64,000 nt of DNA from the NCBI GenBank assembly GCA_013396915.1, contig VWZL01001291.1, positions 1 to 64,000 of the forward strand. Reading direction: 5' to 3'. The notes beneath the pieces were generated by a model. That model saw only the letters and a program-made list of their open reading frames with translations. It was not told the origin of the DNA and did no database searches. Both the position numbers and the translations under genes were made by a program. Numbering within the stretch: the first letter of the stretch is position 1; each line of letters starts with the position of its first letter. Positions 12,575 through 25,035 of the stretch are shown here, piece by piece. The stretch is from Stercorarius parasiticus (Eukaryota > Chordata > Aves > Charadriiformes > Stercorariidae).

Positions 12575-14574
12575 TTTCCACCAGGGTCCCTGCCAGGTTC
12601 CCAGGAGATGGTGGTGCCCAGTGACCTGGGCTGGAGATGGCACCTTAGCGTTTGCAGCACACTGCAGCTCCAGCCATCAGATGGGACCACAGTAGGCTTC
12701 CCTTGGAGAAGGCATCCAGAGGAAAGAGCAAACCTAGTTCATGAGAGCTGGGTGGGAAGTGTCTTCTGGTTTCCATCATCTCCTGACAAGTTTGTGAGAT
12801 CTTTTCTCTCCCTGGTGCTGGATGGGCTGTAGATCCCCTGAAGCTGTTCTGGGTTTTTTTGCAGGCTTTCTTTTGAGGCAATATCATGCTCTTCATTTTG
12901 CACGGCCACCGGAAGTGGGGTGAACTGACATGTGCTCTATAACATCCCCAGCCCCAAGATACTCCAGTCTACCTTCATCTCACGTGGCCCTGAAAACTGC
13001 TTCTGACAAAGTGCATTGCTGTATTCCAGGGAACAACAGCAGTGTTTTTTCTTCCACTTTCAAAAGACTTTATTTGAATCCAGGAGCAGAGTCCTCCCTC
13101 CCTTCAGGTGAGTTCTGGTCAAGCATTCAGTGCTCCTTTCCTGCCCTGACGTACCAACTGGCTTAAAGGTCCTGGTTCGAAGAGAAAAAGCTGATCTCGT
13201 CTTGTCTTCCCTCCTCCCCGTGGGACCTGAGCAAAGACAAAACCTTCTGATACTGCAGCAAGTCTTGAGGACAGAGCTTGACCTGGAAACCAGCAAGAAA
13301 ATGCATTTTGCATGCAGCGGGTGGCTTGAAGGATCAGTTACAGGCATTGGAAGGAAGAGGAGGGGGAGGAAGCGAATGGTTAATGTCCCTCTCTGAGCCA
13401 GTTCCCTTTGCAAATAGCTGTTTGCACACTGATGGAGGTGGAAACGAGAGCTCTTCATCAGCAGTCAGCCAAGCAGCTTCTTCCCTTGGTCGAAAATCTC
13501 CTAATTTCAAAGCAAGGCTGGTGCTGTGGGTGTAATTTCCCTGGCGATGCTGCTGTCACAGGGCTGGTCTTACCCATCTCAGACCAGTTTCCTGCATAGA
13601 ATAGGGATGAGGGGGTGGGGGAGAGCTGGGCACTGCTTGCACTGGAGGCTTCGGTGGTGGTTCCCATCGCTGGCACTAAATGACACCAAGAGGGTGATGA
13701 TTGCCCCATCCCTCTGCCTGAGCTCAGGGTGGACTTGGGCAGTGCAAAGGCACATGCTGGTTTTATCCAGGGGCTTGAGCATCTGCAGGCAGTGGGGATG
13801 GAACAGCCATGGGTTTGGGAAGCCCAGGAGCTGATTGGGCTTTCCTCTGCATGGACACTGCTGCCACGACTGTCAGTCTTTACTCAGGAGCTTGAACACC
13901 AGTGCTTTGGGGAGCTAAATGCTTTGGACACCCTCCCTGCCAGTAAACACAATGCAGAATATGGTTTTATTGCTGCTCTAAAATGCACATCACTCTTCTC
14001 TGCCTCCTGAGATGATGCATCCCCATGGCTGTCCTCCTCTCTCCTCGGTGCTTTTCCCTCGCTGCTCCCTGCCTCATTCCCTATGCTGAACACAGTTCTC
14101 CACCTTGTTCGTGGTGGCAAACACACCAGCGACCCGCTGGGGCTTACCCTCACCATGGGGGCTAGATGGGGAAGAGCAGAAGAGTTTTATCTGCCCTGGG
14201 AAAGGAGGGATCTCGCAAATCCTTGTGCGGCCCAAGCGTGTAGAGTTCTTCCAAACGGCTCTGTGAAGGCTGCTGGCACTCTATCAGATCACGAGGATTT
14301 CCCGCCTGGGTTATCAATAACTCCAAATAGCTTCTGAAAAGCTCTCCCTCAGGCTGCGTCAGAAACATGCCGGGATTGTTCAGCACCAGGAGTGACACAG
14401 GGGTGCTTCCAAGGACCGCGTGTGAGCTGGATACTTCACAGACCTCTTTCTTTGATGACAGCATCCCCAAGTCTGGGAAAGGGTGGGAGCCCCAGGACAA
14501 GATCAGTGAAGGAAAAACCAGCCTCATCCAGCACCTGCTCTTCCCAGCAGATGCAAAGCAAACTGGTGGGACTG
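12575..14574. other. Intergenic DNA, no gene recognised
   Basis: About 2 kb with overlapping open frames of 60-132 codons on both strands. None carries a recognised domain. No repeat family is apparent. Confidence 0.5.
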
Positions 14575-14909
14575 TGTCCTGGTTCCGGCAGGGATAGGGT
14601 TATTTCTCCCCAGGACGCAGGTATTCCATGCCATGTGAGCCATGCCCACTCATGGGGGCAGGAAGTCGATGCTTGGAGCGGGCTGGGGCTTCCTGGGTAT
14701 GGGGAGCGGCGGTTGGTTCCGTAATCATGTTTGTATATTCCTCTATCCGTGTTATTGTTGTTGTTTGTCTTGTTCCCTTTGCTGTTCTGTTAAACTGCCT
14801 TTGTCTCAACCCAAGAGTTCTGCCTTTTTCTTCTGATTCTTCCCATATTGGGAAGGCCCAAGCGAGCGGCACGTGGTTCTTTGTTGCCATCTGAGGCTAA
14901 ACCACGACA
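14575..14909 (+). mobile_element. Solo LTR of an endogenous retrovirus, short type
   Basis: A 335 bp element starts TGTCCTGGTT and ends CCACGACA, with TG...CA termini. Flanking five-base repeats GACTG and GACCG (one transition) look like a target-site duplication. Inside, TTAAACTGCCTTTGTCTCAA marks the U3/R-U5 side, as in avian ERV LTRs whose tails read CTCAACCCA. No gag, pol or env sequence flanks it, so it is a solo LTR, probably with internal deletions compared with the 538 bp element at 26,637. Confidence 0.8.
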
Positions 14910-15306
14910 GACCGGTAAGCAGGGAAATTCAGCCTGGAGAAGACAGATCAGACTGTTGCATGACACCTTGCTGAGGCCAACATTGGAAATGATGCTGTCT
15001 TCACAAGGACATGCAAAGCATCAGGTAGACAGAGGGCAATGACCCCATCCGTCTCCATCCCCATGTGCCACCACAGCTGTCCACATTGTTTCTGGGAACG
15101 GAGATAAGTTTTGGCAGAGTTAGACATCAGAGAGGTGATGCCCTGGGAAGTGGTGGAATCACTATCCCTGGAGGGATTTAAAAGCCAGGCAGACACAGTG
15201 CTTAGCGATATGGTTTAGTGGTGGTTTTTGTCAGTGTTAGGTTGATGGTTGGTCTCGATGATCTGAAAGGTCCCTTCCAACCTAGACAATTCTATGACTC
15301 TATGAA
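14910..15306 (+). mobile_element. CR1 LINE fragment adjoining the LTR
   Basis: The clear part starts at about 15,130 (GTGATGCCCTGGGAAGTGG) and runs through ATCCCTGGAGGGATTTAAAA to AAGGTCCCTTCCAACC and ATTCTATGACTCTATGA. Upstream, TTCAGCCTGGAGAAG at about 14,928 suggests the CR1 began near the LTR and its middle has diverged or been replaced. Confidence 0.8.
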
Positions 15307-18300
15307 ACAGGGTTTTCTTTCCAGCTGAGCAGGGCTGTCTGGGCTTTCAGCCACTTTCAACCAGGCTCAGCAAAAAAAAAATATTAAAGTCTGTGTTTGT
15401 AAATACCTGGGCTCAGCACACCAGTTTTCTCAGGGAGTTGTAGATCTGCATGTAGGCAGAGCTGTGCATTTATTTGCTCCATTCTATGAATTAATGTCAT
15501 GGTCCACTCACGCCAGGGGACAAGGACAGAGAAAAGCAACGATGCCACCCAACCAGCCCAGTTCAGCTGGGCTAAACACCTTCCTCCCATCAATGCAATT
15601 CAAAACCTTCACCTGCTGTAGGCAGTTCAGGTGCAGACTTCCCCTGGAAGAGTGACAAGGACCGATTTTGGCAGGGGAGCCAGATTCTATCCCAGGTGAA
15701 AAACTCACCCTGGGCCAGGGCTGTGTGCACGCTGCTGGGTCCAGGCATGTTTGCCACCAGGTCCAAAATACAGGGGCAGAATCAGGGACAGAAGAGGATG
15801 GAAGGAGATGCTCATGCAACGTTTAGATGCTGCACTCCAAGCTGCTCCATGGACTTTATCTGGGCTTTTGCCAACCCCAGGGAATGTAGTTTTCCCAAAG
15901 GTATTGGATTTGTGCTGCTCTTCAGCTCCATAGGTGATCCCCCCGGGACTGATGTTTGCTCGGTGGTGTGTCTCTGGCTCTGCGTGGGCAAGGTCTTCCA
16001 CCAGCATTTCAGAAGGAGGGCGAGATAGACCCTGCCCCATATGATACCCAGTCTTTTCTTGTCTTTCCTTCGTCTGATCAATGATGTGCAATTTCCTCCT
16101 GTCTGGTAATTGCAGACAGGTTTCTTATCCAGGCTAGCGGTCTGCAGCAGAGCAAGAGAAAGGCAGCAGCTCTGGGCTTGCTGAAAGTGGGAACGGAAAG
16201 CTCAGGCAAGCATCAGCTGGGCAGCCAGGTCCAGGCAAATGCATTTCATGGACTGCTCCGTGTCACACAACACATCTGGGCTCAAGGACAAGATTGGGAC
16301 AGAGCCAAGGAGAGGGGAGGTGTGATCTGCGGGTATCTATAGCTCATGGTTTGCAAGATGTGGGAGACTAGAGCAAAGGGACATCAATCCACCACTCTCC
16401 ATGTGCCTCCTGGACCAACCTGAACCATTCCATGCAGGAGCATGAAACCACACTCCTGGACTGTCACAAACTGCATTACAAAAACTTGGCTTACAGCAGC
16501 AGCTCTGGGAGTCAGGGGATTATGTGAGAACAGCAGTCACAATGCCAAAACTATTATTCTCTCCAGCCCTCCTGCTTTCAGAGGAAAGCCTGAGAACATG
16601 AGACACAAAAGCCATTAATTAGAAGTCAGTAAAAATTATTCCTTCACTGTTTCCAGGCCAGGCTGGTGGTGGCAGGATACGCTGTGAACTCCTGTCCATG
16701 CCTTTGGGGAAATGTTTGCCTCCAAAATTTATTTTCCAGTGTCCTCAGAAGTGCCCAAGGTCACACCAAGACTGCAGGCTGCCCCAAGAGCCCAGCGGCT
16801 TCATTGTCATCCCTCTCTGAAGGCAGGTAATGGTCATAAATTAAACCTTGAAAAGAAATGAGAAACAAAAGCAGGAACAGGTCTACGGTGAGTGTCGGGT
16901 CTGTATTATTTGCTTTATTTTCAGTGATTACAAGTAGCCGTCCTAAATCCTGACCCTTCCCTGCGGGATAGTAACTCCCCAGCCAGGCCCAGAGCATCAA
17001 TAGCCCCCACACAACCACACCTGAAATGACCATCCGTAAAATCTCTTAATTTCTCACCCAACTCCCACATGGGGATGAGCAATGAACATTTTGGGAATTT
17101 GCCCCTTGCACCAGGGAAGGGCGATGATTCCTGGCTCCAGCTCATCACTGCAGCCAGTCCCAAGGGAGCAAGGTCAGGACTCCATCCCAGCCTCAACACA
17201 CCAGAGTGGGTGGACCGACACCACGGTCACCCTGCCTAGCTTTGTCCTTCTTGATTTGTCACCCGAGTAATATTTCTCCTTTTCCTTTCTGTCTGGAAAG
17301 CTCTTTCTGGTCATTCCTGCAACTGGCACTTGGACTTCATTCCCAAAGTCTCATACTGAACTTTCCTGTTCTTCTCCCCAGCCACTTCCTACCTCTCTGG
17401 CCACCAAAAATCAGACAAAGCCTGAGGGCATGGAGCCTGGCAAAGCCCCTGAGTGAGATGCACCAAGAAATTATTCACCCAGGATCCTTTAAGTGCTACC
17501 AGCTCTGTTCCTGACAAGAAGGAGATCTTTTATCAGCCTCTTTTCATAATACTTGGTTCCCAGCAAAATAAGGCACCAACAGGCTTCGTGTGCACCCACA
17601 ACACATTGAGGTCAGGCTGGATGCTGAAGAGCATCCTTGGAGCAGTACAGCGATGCAGTGCAGAGAGCCCCAGGGTGTCCCCATCACTGATGGTAGCACC
17701 AGTCCAAAGCCTGACTGAGATGAATGGACGCGGTCCACTGGAGAAAAGACAACTACAGGCAGCTCCATCACAGATGTGTCAACATGCAGGTGAGAAAAGG
17801 CCTCTGGTGTTTCCATCATCACTGAGATTTCCCTCCGTGTGAATCCTCATGCATCAGACCCCAAGAGTTAAGGGGGCCAGTACAAAACACACTGACTTTG
17901 GATCAGAGAAGTGGCCAGAAGCTGCTTTAAGCTCTTCTGTTCTGAGCACTTGTGGCTTCCAAAATGGTCTTTGCGGAGTCACATGGACAGGACGGAGAAC
18001 AGAGTTGAGCCCCTGCGTGTCCAGCTGAAATATGTGTTTGGCTCTTCGACTTTGCTAGAAAAGTTTTTTTTTATTTTCTTGACTAACCACCTCACTGTAG
18101 GGAAGAAGCACAGCTAAAAACAGAGACAACAGTTTTCCACAAAAGGCACATTTAAATGTAATCTTCCAGGCCATAAATCAAGGTTTAATCCAACACAAGA
18201 GTACAACTCAAGTCCTCATCAATTCTTCTTCCTTGGTTACACGTGAACGTGAATATAAAGGGCTCCTTGATTTATCCAGCCCAGATAAACTGTACGGTGT

Positions 18301-19007
18301 TTCTTTTAATAGCTGATGCTTTATCTATCAATTCCCCACTCCCCCATGTCTATTCCTGAGCAGCTGATTAGAATTTATCAAGATTTATAATGCACCGCAA
18401 AGCAGACCCACTTCCTATTACAGTTCTAAAGCACTGTCTTTTATCAAGGGAAATGCGAATATTTATCAGCCCCGGATATATACACATCAGAAAAATAAGA
18501 CATTACCATTTTAAAGCTTCTTTTCATTGCTTTTTTTTTTTGCAATGCCACCTTTCTGATAAAGCAGGAGCAACAGCCCTCTCACACGACCGTGCTGCTT
18601 CTGCAGAGCAAAAGGAAGGGCTGGTTGTACCCGGATGTGAGCTTAATTCCCTGGGGTCCCGCCCAGGGGATGGGGGCTTGTGGGAAAAACCTCCCTGGAG
18701 GGGTTTTTAAACTTCAAGAGATCCCTTTACAACACGCAAAGTCAATTAACTAATTAGCTGGGCCATTCTGCTAGCAGAGTGTTGCTGTTTGAGGCTGGCC
18801 TCACCACCAAGGTGACAAAATTGGTTTGGGGGACGTAGCTCTGGTTCCCGCTTTAGGTGTCTGAGCTGTGCCAACACCTCCTCCGCAGTCCAGCATCTTC
18901 CTTGCTAAGCTTTGCTGACTTTAGATTAAACATAGGAGCAAAGTAACATCGAAGTATATCGAATATTAATTGCCCTCTGAGGGGACAATGAAGACAGGCT
19001 TCTCTAT
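15307..19007. other. Intergenic DNA, no gene recognised
   Basis: About 3.7 kb. Open frames of up to 129 codons occur on both strands without recognisable domains. T-runs lie near 18,065 and 18,530. The phrase CCCTGGAGGGGTTTTTAAA at about 18,693 recalls CR1 but stands alone. Confidence 0.5.
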
Positions 19008-19408
19008 GAGGACAGGCTGAGAGAGTTGGGGGGGGTCAGCCTGGAGAAGAGAAGGCTCCGCGGAGACCTTGGAGGCCCTTCCAGGCCCTCAAGGGGCTCC
19101 AGGAAAGCTGGGGAGGGACTCTGGATGAGGGAGGGGAGCCATGGGACGAGGGGGAAGGGTTTTCCACTGCAAGAGGGGAGATTGAGCTGAGATGTCAGGC
19201 AGAACTTCTTGGCTGTGAGGGTGGTGAGCCCCTGGCGCAGGTTGCCCAGAGAAGCTGTGGCTGCCCCATGCCTGGAGGGGTTCAAGGCCAGGTTGGATGG
19301 GGCTTGGAGCAAGCTGGTCTGGTGGGAGGTGTCCCTGCCCAGGGCAGGGGGTGGCATTGGGTGGCCTTTAAGGTCCCTTCCCTCCCAAACCATTCTACAA
19401 TTCTATGA
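19008..19408 (+). mobile_element. CR1 LINE fragment, second well-preserved copy
   Basis: Same start point, order and wording as the copy at 9,682: GAGGACAGGCTGAGAGAGTT, then the CTCAAGGGGCTCCAGGAAAG block, GGTTGCCCAGAGAAGCTGTG and AAGGTCCCTTCC. The tail is ATTCTACAATTCTATGA. Its 5' breakpoint is within a base or two of that copy. Confidence 0.95.
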
Positions 19409-20393
19409 CAATGCTGTTTGTGTGGCCATCCATTGCTTCCCCCCATAATCTCAGCGCACCCTTTGATTTCTCCAGCTTCCATTTCCAGTCCCTGGCCACC
19501 TGTCTTCTCTTTCTCTTTGCCTGCCTTCCTCCCTCCCTCCCCATCTTTTCCTTTAGCAGCACATTGCAAACACGCTTAACTCCTCCATCCAACTGCCTGT
19601 CACACCCCGCTTTGCAGTAAATTGCCTTTGGATGTGGGATCCCAGGGACATTTCTCTCCCGGAGGGGCCACCACGGTGTAGCTCTTTAGGGGCAAAGCAC
19701 AGCACATCATCCCCATTTCTGGGACAGTTTCCATCGGGGCATCTGCCAGCAAGAGGTAAGATCACTGGGCACTTCACGATGAGTCCCCCGCGTCCCATCT
19801 GTGCGTCGAAATCCGCCGTGTTCAGCTGTTATTTCTATTATCCAGCATTTAAGTTCCTCATTAAAACGTGTTAACTCCCATTTAATTCCCTCTCAGGATG
19901 GCAAGCGCTTGTGTTTAATGAACTCTGCAGAGCCATCTGGGGAGATTTAAAACAAGCCCTTCAGCAGCTGGTCAGGGTATGATTAATGATAGCTGTGGAC
20001 TCAAGAATGGCAGAAACAAGGGGACAAGAGCTGCAAGACTCCCACAAAGAGGTGCCAGCTCTGCCTTGGTGAACATAGCTTGTTCCTTCACAAAAAAAAT
20101 GGGACAGCTCGAGGTGAGGGATGCAGCCAGCACCACCTCTGGATGCTTGCACCGAAGGGTATGGAGCTCCAAGCAGAAGTGATGACGTAGGAGGAGAGGA
20201 CGAAGCCCTGCAACAACTTATTTGGGGACTGGACACACAAGCATTTTCAAGCAATTAAAATAGGCAGACTGGCTTCTGTGGTCCCCCTAAACCATGGAAG
20301 TTGTCTTCTATGGCCACCCTCAGAGAGGAGGATCCTATGGGGTAAATACCTGAGCCATGGTGCCATGGCGTGTCCCTGGGAGGGCATCCCCAC
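19409..20393. other. Intergenic DNA, no gene recognised
   Basis: Moderately GC-balanced sequence with a pyrimidine-rich stretch at about 19,500-19,560. No exon or repeat family is supported. Confidence 0.5.
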
Positions 20394-21031
20394 TGTCCTG
20401 GTTTGAGTGACACAGGACTAATTTTTCTTTTAATGCTAGGGAAAACCGCACTTTTAGAAGACTCTAGTGTCTGAATTTGTGAAAATATTTACTTTATAGC
20501 CAGCTCTGGTATGCGGGTCTCAAGGTCTCGGTGTTTTCGAGCCTTGCCAGTTGCTGGGACAAGGAGGAGTGAGACCTGGGCACTTGACCCAAGCTGCCAA
20601 CAGGATTATCTCATACCATGAACGTCATATTCAATACAATCAGAAAGTTTGCCAAAGAATTCTCTCTCTCCCTTCATGCCTGTGATCCTGAGAACTCCTT
20701 GCCCCGGTGCTGGAGCCCTGAGCCCTTCCCTTTCTTCTGAAGCCGCAGCGCTCGCAGTGTCCCATATTTGCTGTCCCTGCTGAGAGTGCACGGCTTCCTG
20801 CTGATGGAATGGGCTGAATATAATCCTTGTGTATTTTATATTGGTATCGGGATCAATATTGGTTCTTTAATGTTAATTATCTAGTCTTCTTCTATTAAAT
20901 CTGTTTATATTTCAACCCTCAGGTTTCCTTATTTTTTCCCAATTCCCCTTCCCAGGTGGAGAGGGGTCATCGGGTGATAGAATAATTATCTAAACAACAA
21001 CAAATTGTTGTGGGTTCCTCAAACCATAACA
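20394..21031 (+). mobile_element. Solo LTR of an endogenous retrovirus, 638 bp, exact TSD
   Basis: TGTCCTGGTT at the left and CCATAACA at the right give TG...CA ends. The five bases before and after are both CCCAC, an exact target-site duplication. The interior is AT-rich near the right third (TATTTTATATTGGTATCGGG) and has no coding remnant. No second LTR or internal region was found, so this is the product of LTR-LTR recombination. It belongs to a different family from the elements at 14,575 and 26,637 apart from the shared TGTCCTGGTTT start. Confidence 0.85.
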
Positions 21032-24000
21032 CCCACCTAGATACTCTCATTTCCACTGCCTAAACTCCTGAAGGTACAAAGAAAGCCCAAAGATGCCTTC
21101 AAACCTTTTCTCACTTCATTCTGCTGTTAAGTAGTTAAGTCTCCGCATCCTCCACTATATCCCCAGATGGTCCCTAATGCATCTGTCTCAGGAAGAAACC
21201 TGTACCGAAAAAATCGCTGTACTCTTCCCCCAGGTCCCTCACCAGTAATCCCCTCCGCTACGTGACTGTCCCTGCTGTGTCCGCTTCCTGTCAATTAGCC
21301 AGGGAGGGACCAGGGTTCGCTGAAAACATCTTCCAGCTTCGCGCTTGCAGTCATTTGCAAGGAAAGCTCTGACAGCTCAGGAGCCATCAATGGGGCAAGA
21401 AATAATTTGGCAATAATCCCACGTCAGGAGCAAAGATGACGAAGCTGCCTGCAGCTCCTGACAGATAATGTAGGGAAATTCATTTAACAAGTCATGGCTG
21501 CTTACAAATAACTTTCCTAGCACCTGGGGCACACTCCATCTCTCTCTACATGAACACTAGGCATTTATCAATTTTATCCTCCTCCCCCCTTTTTCTTAAT
21601 GTTAAAACATTCTTCCCAGCTGTTTCTTGCTGCACTACATTGTACAGCCACAGACCACGGCCACGCTCCTCTCCTGCTGCTCAGCAGCCTCGGTTTTCAG
21701 GGGATCCCAGCGTTCAACTGGTGGCACTGGAGCACTGGTGGGCACATGGGATGTGGAACGTTTGCTGTTCAACACGTGCTCGTCTGAATTTGGTCCTTTG
21801 CTGCATGGATGAGGCTCTTAAAATCCTCTTCCAAGTTAAGACTGTACAACTACCCCTGAATTTCCAGAGAGGCCATTAGACTTTACCAGCTATGGCATTC
21901 ACCCAGCACTCTGCCAGGGGAATACTGAAGGTCCAGAATGTCACGGCATTATGTTAAGGCTGTAAAAATACGGCTTTCCCCCACATAAATCATATTTCTA
22001 TGTCAGAAGCCAGCCAGCGAGGGAAGTTGTTTAACTCTGCAGCGTCTGGCAGCGGGGTCACCTTCCCACAACACCAGCTGCAGAGCCAAGTGCAATCATC
22101 CCTGCCTTTTCTCTCGTGACCCCAAAGAGTTTTTCTCCCATTCTTATGCAGTAAATCCTTTCAATACACTTATCTGCTTCTTTTTCCCCTTTGTTATCTC
22201 TCCCTTGTGTAACCCGGACTCCGGGGGGAGGAGGCACTTCCAAGCTTGCCCCTTTCATCGCAGCCATCCATCACCCGCCGGCACTTCTAGCTCTCCTCCC
22301 CTGACGCCCATCAGCATCGCCTCTCCCTCAGTAGACAAATGCTCTCCTTACCATCCTCATCTGTTTTTGGAGTCCGACGGACTCCTCTTAAAGAGCAGCG
22401 ATCGCTGGGAAAATGGCCAGCACAAAGCAGGGGTGGGATGGATGGGAATAATTCAGAAAAAGACGGGAAGAGATGGACCATGACCAAGTTGAACTGCGTG
22501 ACATGAAATTCACAGTGCTGTAGATTTATACAGGAATCTTAGTATGAAGGTCATGCTTAGGTATCACTTGAACCCAGCTGTGTCCTCCCTGTGCTCCCCC
22601 TTCACTGCTCATGCTGTAACTGAAGAAGATGAACGAGGATTTGTTATGATACTAACCACAGAGGTTTTCCAATCTACATAAGACAAGAAATAAGAGAGCA
22701 AAGTTATCCCCATTTTACAGTTTGGGAACTGAGTCCAGAAAGATTTTGCAGTTCTGATCACACCGTACCCCACTGACAGAGCTGGAAACTGAATCGTATC
22801 TCCACAGTCTCCAGGCAGTGCAATTACCCTCCCTTAAAGTGTCTGAATATTTATTTCAAGTCTCTAGAGCTCAGAAATTGAACTTGTGGGTCACTGAGAC
22901 TTGCCAACAGTTTTCCTCCAAGGTAATGGAGGAGTCAGGACTAAAGCTACAATCTCTTTATGTCTGCTCACGTGTGAATCTGAAGGCAATTCTACATTAA
23001 AGGCGTGATTTTGCCTAGACAGGGCTCAAACCTGCAGGTTGGCATCCTCATTCATGGCATAAACCTCTTTGCTTTGAGGCTGTTGGCTGGAGAAGGGGTC
23101 TCATGGACCCCTTGGATGAAATCAAAAGGGGTTGGTTGTCTAATCCCAGCTACAAGATGGTCTCATTGCGCCTGCTCTTGTGTTCTCTTTCCACTTACTG
23201 GGCTGTGCTCTCAGTCTCTCCCAGACAGGAGCTGAGAGGTGTTTATTTGTCCGCTCTGCTCCCATGAAACACACCTAAGATGGCTGGGTAGAACTTCGTA
23301 GACGATGTGTGCTGGACAGGAGTGAAAATTGAGAGCCAGGGAAGCTGGAGGACATTGGGAACAAACCAAAGGAGCCTTTTACTTCCCATGAAACCACAGA
23401 AGAGCCAGCCAGGGTGATGGAAACCATCCCATCTAGATCATCTTTATTATTTTGCAACTGTTTGCTGTTAAAATCTCCTTATCCGTAGATCTCAGAGGCT
23501 GGCCAGGACTGGAAACAGCGCACCATGTAAACAAAAACACATAATCTCTGCCTTAGAGGTTTTCTGCATCTGGGGCTGGATGTGACAGCGTGCAATGAAA
23601 AGTGACGGGGAAACGGAACGACATGGTCATCAGCCACAGGGACATGGGGGTGCACAGAGCAGCTGCATCTACAGGAGGAAGCCAGATGGGCCGTCTTTTG
23701 TGTCTCTTAGAAGGTAGGATATGATGTGACTGAGCGTGTCATGTTAGAAAAATACTGGGCAGAGCTCAGTGTCTGAGAAGAAAACACTGCACAGCCAAGC
23801 GTCTCCTGGGAGCCCTCCATCCCCAACGTTCCAGCCATGCTTGGCTGGGATTTTAGCAGAAGTCCATGGGAACAAAGCCATGGAGCTCTAAGTCAACTAG
23901 GAAACCCAGGCAGTTATGAAGGGGCCGATACACCCTCTCTCCCTCAGGGAGATCCTTTCTGCAGAGGGATCCGTTCACACCAGCGTGGCCATGGAGGTGT

Positions 24001-24857
24001 TTTGCACCTGGCAGTTTTTCACCCAATCAGCCCCACAACTCAGGAGAGGGGTTAGTGACCAGGAGAGCACTGGGAAGACCTCATTTGGGATGGTGGCATG
24101 TTTCCCAGTACACATACAGATCCGTCCCTCTGGCTGCTGATGGAGCCATCAGACTGATGCAGCATTTTTGTTCCCTACAGTGAATTGCTCCCTTCTCCCT
24201 CATCACTCTTTATAATACGGAGGCATTTTTTTTTCCCCTTGGTTGCTTATTCATGCCTTAATGGCACTTGATTTTCAATGGGCTCTTAGAGCCCTTTTCT
24301 GTGCATACCCTGCAATGCTATTAGGCTTTTCAGTGCTCCTTTGCTCTTTAAACAACCTTTGCCTGCTTTTCCTGCAGAGACATCTAAGTGCGCTGGGGTT
24401 ACGGATCTCCTGTTGGTATTACCATCCAGATGAATGTGGCTGTTCTCAAAACGAAATGAGAACAGCAGCAAAATCTCTGGAATATATAAACACACTGAGC
24501 TGAGCCTCTCTTGGTTGCTGCTCAAAAGCATTTACGTCGGTGGGGCCTGCATTCAACGGGGGACTCAGCCTTCGGTGTTTATGCAGCACAGCTGGCGGAG
24601 CAGTAGACCAGCCATTGCTTCAGTCAGCCTGAAATTGCTTTCCCCTTCAGCGATTTCACAGTGAAGCTCAATGCTGGTTAATTTTACAACACAGCGTTCA
24701 ACAGGAAGGTTAAGGGTCAGTGAATAATAGACCTTGATGGGAAAGATCCCAACGACCTCCTGCATGGAGGGTTTGTGAGCTGGGTCTTATGAGGTTAGGC
24801 TGGCAAAGTCCTCTGTGCCCGGACCCTTCCCATGCAGCCCATTTGGAGGCAAACAAT
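21032..24857. other. Intergenic DNA, no gene recognised
   Basis: About 3.8 kb. Open frames stay below 110 codons. No splice-bounded exon or repeat family is supported. Confidence 0.5.
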
Positions 24858-25035
24858 GCATCAGGTTGCTCAGAGAAGTGGTGGAGTCGCCATCCCTGGA
24901 GGGATTCAAAAGCCCAGCAGACGTGTTACTGAGGGACATGGGTTAGTGGTGGGTTTGTCAGTGTTACATCAATGGCTGGACTCGATGATCTGAAAGGTCC
25001 CTTCCAACCTAGACCATTCTGTGATTCTATGATCT
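24858..25035 (+). mobile_element. CR1 LINE 3' end fragment
   Basis: GGTTGCTCAGAGAAGTGGTG, CCATCCCTGGAGGGATTCAA, GACTCGATGATCTGAAAGG and ATTCTGTGATTCTATGAT appear in CR1 order. It is 5'-truncated; sequence before 24,858 may be more diverged CR1. Confidence 0.9.

Noticed and set aside
13170..13190. GGTTCGA, a possible tRNA B-box
   Set aside because: No A-box or cloverleaf could be built around it.
18685..18712. CCCTGGAGGGGTTTTTAAA as a CR1 fragment
   Set aside because: Fewer than 30 bases of similarity and no tail or neighbouring CR1 wording.
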